The translations under genes and the position numbers were made by a program. DNA of 32,312 nucleotides from contig JAAXZI010000177.1 in the NCBI GenBank assembly GCA_012719955.1, positions 1 to 32,312 of the forward strand, read 5' to 3'. The DNA is from Phycisphaerae bacterium (GTDB taxonomy: Bacteria > Planctomycetota > Phycisphaerae > UBA1845 > PWPN01). How positions within the stretch are numbered: the first letter of the stretch is position 1; each line of letters begins with the position of its first letter. Below the pieces are notes generated by a model. It did not search any database and was not told the origin of the DNA. It saw nothing but the letters and a program-made list of their open reading frames with translations. Below, piece after piece: positions 23,487 to 32,306 of the stretch.

Positions 23487-24974
23487 GTTGTTGTCTCCAA
23501 CCGCCTGTCCGTATCGCTGCATCGCGACGGCGAGCAATGGCAGATAAAGCCCAGCAGTGGGGGGCTGGCCACCGCGTTGGCACAGTTCTTGCGCCAACGC
23601 GGCGGCGTATGGATTGGCTGGCCCGGCATAACCAACCAGGATGCGGCCGGCCTGGAGGCGCCGCTCGCCGATGCAGCCGGAAGGTTCGGATATGACTTCG
23701 TGCCCGTGCTGCTGAGCGACGAGGAGCTCCAGGGCTTCTACTACGGCTTTTCCAACGAGATCGTCTGGCCCTTGTTCCACGACCTGCAATCTCGATGCAA
23801 CTTCGTGCCGGAGTATTGGGCCAGCTATCGCAGCGTCACCGAGAAGTTCGCCGATGTGGTGGTGAATACGGTCCGCAAGGATGATTTGCTCTGGGTGCAG
23901 GACTATCACCTGATGGGCCTGGCCGGACGGCTGCGCGAACGCGGGCTGCGCAATCCGATCGGCTTTTTCCTGCACATCCCCTTTCCGGCACCGGACATTT
24001 TTCTGAAGCTGCCGTGGCGGCTCGAGGTGCTCGAAAGCTTGCTGGGCTACAACCTGATCGGTTTCCAGACCCCGCGCGACCGGGGCAATTTCCTGGATTG
24101 CGTTCGCAAGCTCATCCCTCACGCCCAGATCCGGCGGCGGCCGGGCGGGCACATGATCCAGCACGCCGGCCGGCTGGCCCGCGTGGGCGCCTTTCCGATC
24201 GGCATTGACTACAAGACCTTTTCCCGCAATGCCGCCGAGTCGGACGTGACCGAGCGTGTGCAGGCCATTCGCGCCGAGTGGCCCAATGTCCAGATCATTC
24301 TCGGCGTGGACCGCCTGGATTACACCAAGGGCATTCCTGACCGCTTGAAGGCGTATCGCCTGGCCCTGCAGCGCTATCCGGAGCTGCAGCGCGCGGTGAC
24401 CCTCCTGCAGGTGGTGGTACCCAGCCGGGAGGCGGTGCCTGAATACCAGGACCTCAAATCCGAGATCGAACGCCTGGTCACCCAGGTCAACGGCGAATTC
24501 ACCGAGCCGGGCTGGGTGCCGGTGCATTACATCTTCCGCGAACTGGACCATCCGGAACTGCTGGCCTATTACCGTGCGGCCGACGTCGCTTTTGTCACCC
24601 CTCTCAAAGACGGGATGAATCTGGTGGCCAAGGAATATTGCGCCTGTCAGATCGAGGGGAACGGCGTATTGATCCTCAGCGAGTTTACAGGCGCGGCATT
24701 TCGATTGAGCTGCGGTGCGGTGCTCGTGAATCCATACGATCTTGAGCATGTCGCGGACGCGCTTTTCCGGGCGGTCAACATGTCGCCCGCCGAGCGCGCG
24801 CCGGCCATGCACCGGCTGCGCCGCAATATCGCGCGTCAGGATGTTTACTGGTGGGCGGATGAGTTCTTGAGTGCCTGCCTGTCGGCGGCGCAAGCCGCCG
24901 GCGCTGATTCCACGGGTTCTCTCCGGGATCCAGTCGAGGAGGCGAGCGAGGGTTTGTACGCATGGACGACTTGA
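23478..24974 (+). CDS. otsA: OtsA trehalose-6-phosphate synthase (GT20)
   Basis: A 498-residue cytoplasmic glycosyltransferase that joins UDP-glucose (or another NDP-glucose) and glucose-6-phosphate to make trehalose-6-phosphate. Matches to E. coli OtsA: R9 in S-N-R-L; W-I-G-W-P-G at 45-50; D142 in Q-D-Y-H-L; H-I-P-F-P at 166-170; V-D-R-L-D-Y-T-K-G at 277-285 with R279 and K284 for phosphate; D378 and E386 in K-D-G-M-N-L-V-A-K-E-Y. W-P-L-F-H-D at 97-102 differs from the W-P-A-F-H-Y of E. coli. I chose the ATG at 23478 because the conserved domain begins at once; the frame is open upstream. The last 13 nt overlap the next gene. The related glucosylglycerol-phosphate synthase is the main alternative. 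Confidence 0.9.
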   Translation: MRLVVVSNRLSVSLHRDGEQWQIKPSSGGLATALAQFLRQRGGVWIGWPGITNQDAAGLEAPLADAAGRFGYDFVPVLLSDEELQGFYYGFSNEIVWPLFHDLQSRCNFVPEYWASYRSVTEKFADVVVNTVRKDDLLWVQDYHLMGLAGRLRERGLRNPIGFFLHIPFPAPDIFLKLPWRLEVLESLLGYNLIGFQTPRDRGNFLDCVRKLIPHAQIRRRPGGHMIQHAGRLARVGAFPIGIDYKTFSRNAAESDVTERVQAIRAEWPNVQIILGVDRLDYTKGIPDRLKAYRLALQRYPELQRAVTLLQVVVPSREAVPEYQDLKSEIERLVTQVNGEFTEPGWVPVHYIFRELDHPELLAYYRAADVAFVTPLKDGMNLVAKEYCACQIEGNGVLILSEFTGAAFRLSCGAVLVNPYDLEHVADALFRAVNMSPAERAPAMHRLRRNIARQDVYWWADEFLSACLSAAQAAGADSTGSLRDPVEEASEGLYAWTT

Positions 24975-27490
24975 ACGCAGCCCTGGAGGAGATTGCCCGC
25001 ACGCCGCTGCTGCTGGTGGCTTCCGACTTTGACGGCACCATCGCCCCCATCGTCTCCAATCCGGCCGCCGCTGAGGCCGATCGCGAATCGCTGGTGGCCA
25101 TCAAGGCGCTTGCCGAGATGCCCCAGACGCATGTGGCCATTATCTCCGGTCGGGCCCTGGCGGATCTGGCCTTGCGCACGGTGGAGGCCGAGGGGGTGCA
25201 TCTGGTCGGCAGCCACGGCAGCGAATTTGAGGCCGGCTTCGCCTCCGCGCTCTCTCCCCAGGCCCGCGAGACGCGCGGCGGGCTGATCGCCGAACTCGAA
25301 CGTCTGGCCCAGGCCGATCCGGGCTTTCTGCTGGAAGAGAAGCCCACCGGCGCCGCCTTCCATTACCGTAATGTTGAGGAATCGATCGCCCAGCCGGTCA
25401 TTCAGGCTCTCCTCGACGGCCCGGGCCGATGGCCTGGCGTTCATGTCCGGCGGGGCAAGAAAGTCATCGAGCTCAGCGTCGTGGAAACCAATAAGGGTGT
25501 TGCGCTCAACCGGCTGCGCCAGCGCCTGGGAGCCACCGCTGTGCTGTTTCTCGGGGACGACCTCACCGATGAGGACGCCTTCGCGGCGCTGACCGGTCCC
25601 GACGTGAGCATCAAGGTGGGCGATGGTGAAACCCGCGCCGCCCACCGCCTGGAGAGCACGCTCGATGTGGCCCGGATGCTGGCCACGCTGGCTGAACTGC
25701 GGGCCGCCTGGCTGGCCGGGTCCGAGGCCGTTCCCATCGAACAGCACGCCCTGCTCTCGGATCAGCGCACCATGGCCCTGGTGAATCCGTACGGCCGCGT
25801 CGTCTGGCTCTGTTTGCCACGGCTTGACAGTGCCGCCCTCTTCGCAGAACTGATGGGTGGGGCCACCGCCGGCTTCTTCGAAGTGTGCCCCGCCGGAAGT
25901 TCCGAGCCCGGACGACAATCCTATATCCCCGACAGCTTTGTCCTGCGCACCGAATGGCCTGGCCTCGTGGTGACCGACTATCTCGACTGCGCCGCCGGTC
26001 GAGCCTTTCAGCGCGCCGGCCGGACCGACCTGGTTCGGGTCGTTGAGGGCCACGGACGGGTCCGGGTCACCTTTGCCCCGCGACTCGACTTCGGCCGTAC
26101 CGAGACGCGCTTGCGCGTCAGCGAGGACGGCCTGGAGATCGAAGGCAGTCTGGACCCGATCGTGCTTCGCTCGCCCGGTCTGCGCTGGGAACTGACCGAG
26201 CAGGGCCGCCATCAGACCGCCGTCGCGGAAGTCGAGCTGAACGGCCGGCCGCTGGTGCTCGAATTACGCTACGGCACCGGCAATCTGGCCGCGGATTTTT
26301 CCCCCGAACCGTTGCGGCGCGAGCGAAACGCGCGCTTCTGGGCCAACTGGGCCCATTCGCTGACCATTCCGCCGATTGCCTCGGAGCTGGTGCGCCGCAG
26401 CGCGCTGGTATTGCGCGCCCTGATCTACGGGCCGACGGGGGCCATTTCCGCGGCCGCCACCACCAGCCTGCCCGAACACGCCGGCGGCGTGCGCAATTGG
26501 GACTATCGCTTCTGCTGGCCGCGTGATGCAGCCATGGCCGCCACTGCTCTTGTCCGCCTGGGAGCGGCCGGCCCTGCTATGCGCTTCCTCGACTGGGTGC
26601 TTGGAATTCTCGAACATGCGGAGACCTCCGGGATGCTCCGGCCGGTCTACAGCGTCACCGGCGGCCATTTGGCCCCGGAGGCCCAGGTCGCCGAACTCTC
26701 CGGATATCTGGGCAGTCGCCCCGTGCGCATCGGCAACATGGCCGGCCAGCAGGTCCAGCTCGACGTGTTCGGCCCGATTGCCGATCTGCTGGCCGAGCTG
26801 GCCGAACGGGGAGCGGCCCTGTCGTCCGAGCACTGGCGCATGCTGGAGAAGATCGTCGCCACCGTTGAGGAACGCTGGCGCGAGCCCGATCACGGCATCT
26901 GGGAAGTGCGCTTGTCGCGTCAGCACTACGTGCATTCCAAGGTCATGTGCTGGCAGACGGTGGACCGCGCCTTGCTGGTGGCCCGCTATCTGGGCAAGAA
27001 ACGACCCGGCTGGACCGAGTTGCGCGCCGCCATCGCCGAGGACGTGCTGGCCAACGGCTATCGCCCCGAGTGTAATGCCTTCGGCGCCGTCTACGGAGGT
27101 TGCGAGGCGGACGCCGCGACGTTGGTCGTCGGGCTCAGCGGCCTGCTCCCGCCGGACGATCCGCGCTTTATCGGTACCGTGGATTACGTGGAAAAACACC
27201 TGTGTACCGATAACACCGTCTACCGCTACCGCTATGACGACGGCCTGCCGGGTATGGAAGGCAGCTTTCTGCTCTGTACCTCCTGGCTCATCGAAGCCTG
27301 CGTGCTGTGCGGCCGAATGAAGCGGGCCTGGGAATTGTTCGACGCCCTCTGCGCCAAGGTCGGCCCGACCGGCCTGATCTCCGAGGAGTGGGACCCGGAG
27401 CATTGCCGTTCCCTGGGCAACTACCCCCAGGCCTACTCGCACCTGGGGCTGATCAACGCGGCCGTGCGCCTGGCCGAGGCGGAGCGTTGA
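24962..27490 (+). CDS. OtsB trehalose-6-phosphate phosphatase fused to a GH15 trehalase-like hydrolase
   Basis: An 842-residue two-domain cytoplasmic protein. Residues 1-245 are a HAD phosphatase of the OtsB type: D-F-D-G-T at 22-26 (D22 nucleophile, D24 acid), S-G-R at 62-64, K167, and G-D-D-L-T-D-E-D at 198-205. It turns trehalose-6-phosphate into trehalose. Residues about 257-842 are a GH15 hydrolase: N-terminal beta domain, then an (alpha/alpha)6 barrel with N-W-D-Y-R-F-C-W-P-R-D at 512-522, I-W-E-V-R with probable acid E648, H-S-K-V-M-C-W at 658-664, and S-E-E-W-D-P with probable base E808. GH15 proteins of this kind include bacterial trehalases; glucoamylase-like activity is possible. 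No frameshift or stop separates the domains. Translation is coupled to otsA by the 13-nt overlap. The domains are sure; the second substrate is inferred. Confidence 0.88.
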   Translation: MDDLNAALEEIARTPLLLVASDFDGTIAPIVSNPAAAEADRESLVAIKALAEMPQTHVAIISGRALADLALRTVEAEGVHLVGSHGSEFEAGFASALSPQARETRGGLIAELERLAQADPGFLLEEKPTGAAFHYRNVEESIAQPVIQALLDGPGRWPGVHVRRGKKVIELSVVETNKGVALNRLRQRLGATAVLFLGDDLTDEDAFAALTGPDVSIKVGDGETRAAHRLESTLDVARMLATLAELRAAWLAGSEAVPIEQHALLSDQRTMALVNPYGRVVWLCLPRLDSAALFAELMGGATAGFFEVCPAGSSEPGRQSYIPDSFVLRTEWPGLVVTDYLDCAAGRAFQRAGRTDLVRVVEGHGRVRVTFAPRLDFGRTETRLRVSEDGLEIEGSLDPIVLRSPGLRWELTEQGRHQTAVAEVELNGRPLVLELRYGTGNLAADFSPEPLRRERNARFWANWAHSLTIPPIASELVRRSALVLRALIYGPTGAISAAATTSLPEHAGGVRNWDYRFCWPRDAAMAATALVRLGAAGPAMRFLDWVLGILEHAETSGMLRPVYSVTGGHLAPEAQVAELSGYLGSRPVRIGNMAGQQVQLDVFGPIADLLAELAERGAALSSEHWRMLEKIVATVEERWREPDHGIWEVRLSRQHYVHSKVMCWQTVDRALLVARYLGKKRPGWTELRAAIAEDVLANGYRPECNAFGAVYGGCEADAATLVVGLSGLLPPDDPRFIGTVDYVEKHLCTDNTVYRYRYDDGLPGMEGSFLLCTSWLIEACVLCGRMKRAWELFDALCAKVGPTGLISEEWDPEHCRSLGNYPQAYSHLGLINAAVRLAEAER

Positions 27491-27542
27491 CCTGCCGGGA
27501 AGCAGCCGTGCTCCATCAAGCCTGAGGCCGGCTCAAGAGGGC

Positions 27543-27571
27543 TTCCTGCCACACCGGCCTGCGCCTACAAT
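27543..27571 (+). promoter_or_regulatory. Promoter for mutS2, leaderless geometry
   Basis: TACAAT (27566-27571) ends seven bases before the ATG at 27579; a partial -35, TTCCTG (27543-27548), is 17 bp upstream. No Shine-Dalgarno lies before the start. Confidence 0.5.
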
Positions 27572-27578
27572 CTCGGCC

Positions 27579-29492
27579 ATGGACCCACACACCCTGGAGA
27601 AACTGGAGTTTGACCGCATCCGGCGGATCCTGGCCGGCTACGCGAGCTGTGCGCTGGGTAAGGGCATGGCCGCCCGGGTCAAGCCGGCCCACAAGCCCGG
27701 CCTGGTGGCCGACTGGCTGGGACAGGTCCGCGAGATGATGGATGCGGCGGCCACGTTGGATCTGCCGCCGTTCGGGGGCGTGACCGACGTGCGCGCGGCC
27801 GTCCGCGCGGCCGTGCCCCCGCACAGCCTGGATCCGGAGGGGTTTTCCATACTGGCTGATACTTTCGAGGCCACCCACGGAATCGTTGCCTGGGCCGCCT
27901 CGCTCCAGCCCCACCACGAACGGCTGAGGGCCCTCTGCGGGCGAATCGGCGACTTCAAGCCGCTGGCCGACTCCATCCGCAAGGTGATTGACCCCAACGG
28001 CCAGGTCCGCGACGACGCCAGCGCCAAGCTGCACAAGCTCCGCGTCGAGATCAGCCAGGCCCGCATCAGCATCGAGCACGTGATCGATCGCATCCTCAAG
28101 GATCGCAACATCACCCGCCTTCTACGTTACCCGCAGGCCACCTTCCACGATGACCGTTACGTGCTGCCCCTGCCGGCTGAGCACCGCGGACGGGTGCCGG
28201 GCATCGTGCATCGCAGCTCTGACAGCGGCGCGACCCTCTTCGTGGAGCCCGCCCAGGCGGTCGAGCTCAACAACCGCATCATCGCCCTACGGGCCGACGA
28301 ACAGGCTGAAATCAACCGCCTTCTGTGGCACCTTACCCACCAGATCTATCTCAACCAGGCCGAGATCCTCACGACGCTCGACACCCTGGCCGTGCTGGAC
28401 CTGATCGTGGCCAAGGTGCGCTTCGCCCGCGCCTACGGGGCCGTTTGCCCGGAGATCTCCGCCGATGGCCGGTTGCGTCTGCGCCAGGCTCGCCATCCGC
28501 TGCTTGTGGAAATGGCCAAGCAGGCCCAGCAGCAGGGGGAGAAGCGCGAGGTGGTGCCCATCGACGTGCGCCTGGGCGACGACTTCGACGTGCTGGTTGT
28601 CACCGGCCCCAACACCGGCGGCAAGACGGTCACGCTCAAGACTGTGGCCCTGGCGTGTGCGATGGCCCAGGCCGGCCTGCCCATCACCGCCTCCGAGGGC
28701 AGCATGGTGCCCATCTACGACGACATCCTGGTGGACATCGGCGATGAGCAGAGCCTGCAGCAATCTCTGAGCACCTTCAGCGCGCACCTGACCCGGCTCA
28801 TGGACATGCTCAAGCAGGCCCGCCGGCGCACGTTGGTGCTCATTGACGAACTGGGCGCCGGCACCGACCCCGACGAGGGCGCGGCTCTCGGCGTGGCCAT
28901 TATCGAGGAGCTGCTCCGGCGCAGATGCCCGACGATTGTGACCACCCACCTGGGCGCTCTCAAAGCCGTGGCCTTTCGTGAAATGCGGGCCGAGAACGCC
29001 AGCGTCGAGTTCGATGTCCAGACGCTTCGCCCGACCTACCGGCTGCTCATCGGCGAGCCGGGCAACAGCAACGCCATCAACATCGCCCAGCGGCTGGGGC
29101 TCCCGCAGTCCATCATCGACGCCGCGCGCAAGTCGCTGAGCGAGTCCCACCAGCAGCTCACCCGGGCCATCAGCGGCACGCTCCAGTCGCGCCGCCGGGC
29201 CGAACATGCCCGGGCCGAGGCCGAGGCCGCCAGGCTGGAGGCCGAACGGGCCAGACAGGAGGCCGATCGGCAGCGGGCGGCGTTGGAGGCCGAGCGGGCC
29301 GCATTCAATCGCTGGATCGCAACCGTCTCCGCGCTGCGCTCCGGCGACCGCGTGCATGTGAAGCGCTTCGACCGCGAAGGACGCATCGTGCGCATGCTGC
29401 TGCACAAGCAGCTCGCAGTGGTGGCCGTGGGGGCCATGGAGATGGAAATCCCCCTGTGCGAACTCTCGCCGTTGCAGGAGACGCAGAAGTAG
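27579..29492 (+). CDS. mutS2: MutS2-family ATPase without the Smr domain
   Basis: A 637-residue cytoplasmic DNA- or ribosome-acting ATPase. The core (helical lever and clamp, about 1-320) and the ATPase (about 325-525) are typical: Walker A G-P-N-T-G-G-K-T at 343-350, Walker B L-V-L-I-D-E-L-G-A-G-T-D-P at 419-431, T-T-H-L-G-A at 455-460. A coiled coil rich in alanine, glutamate and arginine follows (about 525-590), then a KOW-like beta segment (S-G-D-R-V-H-V-K-R). Usual MutS2 proteins have near 780 residues and end in a Smr nuclease domain; here the frame stops at an ordinary TAG and no Smr motif follows. MutS2 suppresses recombination or rescues collided ribosomes; without Smr only the ATPase role is left unless Smr is encoded elsewhere. 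The start follows a -10 box by seven bases. Confidence 0.88.
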   Translation: MDPHTLEKLEFDRIRRILAGYASCALGKGMAARVKPAHKPGLVADWLGQVREMMDAAATLDLPPFGGVTDVRAAVRAAVPPHSLDPEGFSILADTFEATHGIVAWAASLQPHHERLRALCGRIGDFKPLADSIRKVIDPNGQVRDDASAKLHKLRVEISQARISIEHVIDRILKDRNITRLLRYPQATFHDDRYVLPLPAEHRGRVPGIVHRSSDSGATLFVEPAQAVELNNRIIALRADEQAEINRLLWHLTHQIYLNQAEILTTLDTLAVLDLIVAKVRFARAYGAVCPEISADGRLRLRQARHPLLVEMAKQAQQQGEKREVVPIDVRLGDDFDVLVVTGPNTGGKTVTLKTVALACAMAQAGLPITASEGSMVPIYDDILVDIGDEQSLQQSLSTFSAHLTRLMDMLKQARRRTLVLIDELGAGTDPDEGAALGVAIIEELLRRRCPTIVTTHLGALKAVAFREMRAENASVEFDVQTLRPTYRLLIGEPGNSNAINIAQRLGLPQSIIDAARKSLSESHQQLTRAISGTLQSRRRAEHARAEAEAARLEAERARQEADRQRAALEAERAAFNRWIATVSALRSGDRVHVKRFDREGRIVRMLLHKQLAVVAVGAMEMEIPLCELSPLQETQK

Positions 29493-29526
29493 GGTTCAGT
29501 TGTCAGGGTTCGGGGTTCAGGGTTCA
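29492..29526 (+). repeat. Heptamer repeat (GGGTTCA)
   Basis: GGGTTCA at 29492-29498, then after seven bases three contiguous units GGGTTCG, GGGTTCA, GGGTTCA at 29506-29526. It begins at the last base of the mutS2 stop codon. It has the same unit length as, but a different sequence from, the array at 6414-6441. Confidence 0.7.
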
Positions 29527-29673
29527 GACTGATGCCGGCTTCCTGCCGATGTGGATACCTTCGCGGAAGAATTCAATAGATTGGGCAAACGCGAGGTCAC
29601 GCCGGGTTATGCCCGATTGGGTTGGGCGGGGGCGTTCCCTACAGGTTCTTACTGGGAAACCGGTCCTGCGCGT

Positions 29674-29679
29674 TATAAT
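29674..29679 (+). promoter_or_regulatory. Consensus -10 box for the FmdB-type gene
   Basis: TATAAT, 35 bases before the ATG at 29715, leaves room for a short leader with the strong GGGAGG ribosome site. The -35 is not clear. Confidence 0.5.
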
Positions 29680-29714
29680 GCCGTTTCGCAAAGAATTAGC
29701 CGAGGGAGGTGTCT

Positions 29715-29978
29715 ATGCCCACTTATGAATACCAGGCCGTGGATACCGCGTCGGCCTGTGAACATTGCCGGGAGCGATTCGAGGTCCAACAGTCCATGCG
29801 CGATGAGGCCCTGACCGCCTGCCCCCAGTGCGGCCGGCCGGTCCGACGGCTCGTCTCGCTTGTCGGTGTGTCCACCGCCCAATCCGTCAAGTCCATGCTC
29901 AGTGACAAAAACCTCAAGGCCAAAGGCTTCACCAAGCTGGTCAACGAGGGCGGGGGCAAGTTCAGGAAGGTAACCTGA
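29715..29978 (+). CDS. FmdB-type zinc ribbon protein
   Basis: An 87-residue cytoplasmic protein. The M-P-T-Y-E-Y start and the zinc ribbon C15-X2-C18 ... C36-X2-C39, with F-E-V-Q-Q-S-M between, match the FmdB/CxxC_CXXC_SSSS family of putative regulators; their exact function is not established. The tail (F-T-K-L-V-N-E-G-G-G-K-F) is basic. GGGAGG at 29704-29709 gives a five-base gap to the ATG at 29715; an in-frame GTG at 29709 overlaps that site and is unlikely. Confidence 0.8.
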   Translation: MPTYEYQAVDTASACEHCRERFEVQQSMRDEALTACPQCGRPVRRLVSLVGVSTAQSVKSMLSDKNLKAKGFTKLVNEGGGKFRKVT

Positions 29979-30046
29979 GCGGGCCACGCCCCGCGGCCGG
30001 GAAAGAGACTGCCGGCCAGCGCGTCCAAGGGGGGCGAGGAACAAAA

Positions 30047-30610
30047 ATGACTGATATGCTTGATCTGGTGTGCCCGAGCTGCATGCATCGTTTCCCTCTC
30101 CTGCCCGAGTACGCTGGCCGGACTGTTTTTTGCCCCCACTGTGGAGCGTCCAGCCGTGTCGAGGCGTTGCCGCCAGGTTATATGCCCGCTCCGCCGCCGG
30201 TGCCGATGCAGCCTGTGACGCTGACGTATGCCCATAGTCCGGTTGGCGTTGCGTATGCCGGCTTTTGGATTCGCGTCGCGGCCAGCATCATTGATGGTCT
30301 GGTGCTGTTCCTCCCTTCCTTGGTCGCTGCGGCGCTGATTCCTGGCCTGGGCGAATTGCTTCTATGGTTTCTTTACGAGAGCCTGCTGATCGCCAAGTGG
30401 AACGGCCAGACCATCGGGCGGAAGGTTTGCGGATTCCGCGTGATCAGCAGCGACGGTCGGCCCTGCGGCACCGGCCAGGCCTGTGCCCGGACGGTCGCCC
30501 AATTCCTGAGCTTGCTCATCTTTTGCATCGGCTATCTGATGGTGGCTTTCGACGGCCGGAAACGCGCCCTGCACGACCACATCGCCGGGACGGTATGCGT
30601 TTATGCCTGA
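30047..30610 (+). CDS. Zinc-ribbon and RDD-domain membrane protein
   Basis: A 187-residue inner-membrane protein. The N-terminal cytoplasmic zinc ribbon has C9-X2-C12 and C29-X2-C32. A proline-rich linker (42-60) joins it to an RDD domain (about 68-187) with G-F-W-I-R-V-A-A-S-I-I-D-G near its start, two to three membrane helices, and the G-Q-T-I-G-R-K-V-C-G-F-R-V signature, ending with L-H-D-H-I-A-G-T. RDD proteins are membrane proteins of mostly unknown role. A GCGAGG lies seven bases before the ATG. It follows the FmdB-type gene by 68 bp and shares the zinc-ribbon theme. Confidence 0.8.
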   Translation: MTDMLDLVCPSCMHRFPLLPEYAGRTVFCPHCGASSRVEALPPGYMPAPPPVPMQPVTLTYAHSPVGVAYAGFWIRVAASIIDGLVLFLPSLVAAALIPGLGELLLWFLYESLLIAKWNGQTIGRKVCGFRVISSDGRPCGTGQACARTVAQFLSLLIFCIGYLMVAFDGRKRALHDHIAGTVCVYA

Positions 30611-30728
30611 TCGTGCGCCTGCCTTTCCCTCTCTTTCCCCCGTTACCCGCCGGCCTCAAGCGCGTTTGTTCGCGGGGGCGTATGCCGCTATGGTGATGGA
30701 GGAAAGCAGGCACTGAGATGGTCACGCG

Positions 30729-32306
30729 ATGAGCGGTCTTGCGGGAATAGAACGGCTGGTCCGGCTGGTAGGGGAGTTCGAGCCCGGGATGGTTTCCCTG
30801 GTGGGGGCCGGGCCGGGGGACAGCGCGCTCATATCCGTTCGCGGCGCCGTCCGGCTCACCCAGGCGGATGTCATCCTGCACGACAAGCTCATCGGTCCGG
30901 AGCTGCTGGACCTGCCCCGCCCGGACGCCGAGCGGATCTTCGTCGGCAAATGGCGAGGCGACAAGGTCTGGACGCAGGAGCAGATCAATACGGCCCTGGT
31001 CGAGCATGCCCGGGTGGGTCGGCGAGTAGTCCGGCTCAAGGGGGGGGATCCGTTCGTCTTCGGGCGGGGGGGCGAGGAATGCGAATATCTCGCCGCCGCC
31101 GGCGTCCGTTACGAAGTCGTCCCCGGCATTACGGCCGCCTTCGGCGCCCCCGCGTCCGCCGGTATCCCCTTGACGCATCGTAATTTAAGCAGATCATTCG
31201 CCCTTGTGACCGGACATGCGGAGCCTGACCAGCCCGGCGGTCCCGACTTTGCCGCCCTGGCCCGGATGGAGACCATTGCTTTCTACATGGGCGTGCGCAT
31301 GCTGGGGGCCAATTGCCGACGGCTCATCGAAGCTGGAATGCCCGCCACCACCCCGGCCGCGGTCATCCAGTGGGGGACGCGCCCACAACAGCGATCTGTT
31401 GTCGGGACTCTCGCAGACATTGCCGAGCGGGCCGCGAAAGAGGCTATCGAACCGCCCGCCCTTGTCCTGGTCGGGCAGGTGGTGGCGTTACGCGAGCGTA
31501 TCGAGTGGTTTGAACGCCGCCCGCTGCACGGGCAGGTGATTGTGGTCACCCGCATGGTCGACCAGGCCGCCAGTCTGAGCGGCTCGCTTCAGGCTGCCGG
31601 GGCGGAGGTGATCGAGGCGCCTACCATTGAACTGGCCGAAGTCGAGGACCCATCCACCATCGATCAGGCTTTGCAAAGGTTGCCGCAATACGCCTGGATC
31701 GTCCTGACCAGCGTCAACGGCGTCGATGGCCTGTTCAAGCGATTGCACGGGCTGAATTTAGATGCCCGGGCACTGGCCGGAATCAAGGTGGCAGCCATAG
31801 GATCAGCAACGGCCCAGCGGTTGCGCGAATACGGCATCCGCCCGGACCTGCTGCCGGAGGAGGCGGTAGGCGAATCGATGGCCGACGCCTTGGTCCGCAA
31901 GGGCGTGAATGGCCAGCGCATCCTGCTGCCCCGGGCGGATATCGCCCGCGAGCAACTACCGGCCACGCTCCGCCAGGCCGGCGCCCAGTGCGATGATTTG
32001 CCGGTATATAGAACGGTGTGCCCCGTTTCTTTGCCAGCCCAATTTCTGACTCGGCTGGATGCCGGACAGGTGGATTGGATTACTTTGACCAGCCCGTCAT
32101 CGTTTGTGAATCTGTTGGCTCTCCTGGGCGAGGCGCGGAAGGAAGCGCTCAGGAGGGTCAAGCTGGCGAGCATTGGGCCGGTCACCACCAAGGCGGTTCG
32201 ACAGGCCGGTTTTGAGGTGGCCGTCGAGGCCGAGCCGCATGACGTGCCCGGTTTGGTAGCGGCGATACGCCGGGCCGTTGAACGGGACAGGGGGACGAGG
32301 GGATAA
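30729..32306 (+). CDS. cobA-hemD: CobA-HemD fusion: uroporphyrinogen-III C-methyltransferase / uroporphyrinogen-III synthase
   Basis: A 525-residue bifunctional cytoplasmic enzyme. Residues 21-255 are SUMT, which adds two methyl groups to uroporphyrinogen III to give precorrin-2: G-A-G-P-G-D at 26-31, R-L-K-G-G-D-P-F-V-F-G-R-G at 102-114, V-P-G-I-T-A-A at 131-137. Residues about 262-525 are HemD, which closes hydroxymethylbilane to uroporphyrinogen III: V-I-V-V-T-R at the domain start, T-S-V-N-G-V near 329 and L-T-S-P-S-S-F-V-N near 451. Such fusions feed siroheme, cobalamin or alternative heme synthesis. The first 20 residues are extra to the family; an in-frame ATG at 30789 may be the real start. 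No Shine-Dalgarno is clear at either. No other tetrapyrrole gene lies in view; hemC or hemB might lie beyond either edge of this unit. Confidence 0.92.
   Translation: MSGLAGIERLVRLVGEFEPGMVSLVGAGPGDSALISVRGAVRLTQADVILHDKLIGPELLDLPRPDAERIFVGKWRGDKVWTQEQINTALVEHARVGRRVVRLKGGDPFVFGRGGEECEYLAAAGVRYEVVPGITAAFGAPASAGIPLTHRNLSRSFALVTGHAEPDQPGGPDFAALARMETIAFYMGVRMLGANCRRLIEAGMPATTPAAVIQWGTRPQQRSVVGTLADIAERAAKEAIEPPALVLVGQVVALRERIEWFERRPLHGQVIVVTRMVDQAASLSGSLQAAGAEVIEAPTIELAEVEDPSTIDQALQRLPQYAWIVLTSVNGVDGLFKRLHGLNLDARALAGIKVAAIGSATAQRLREYGIRPDLLPEEAVGESMADALVRKGVNGQRILLPRADIAREQLPATLRQAGAQCDDLPVYRTVCPVSLPAQFLTRLDAGQVDWITLTSPSSFVNLLALLGEARKEALRRVKLASIGPVTTKAVRQAGFEVAVEAEPHDVPGLVAAIRRAVERDRGTRG

Noticed and set aside
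30696..30716. Six-codon leader frame before cobA-hemD
   Set aside because: ATG to TGA in frame with cobA gives M-E-E-S-R-H; no ribosome site or attenuator-like codon run, so chance is likely.
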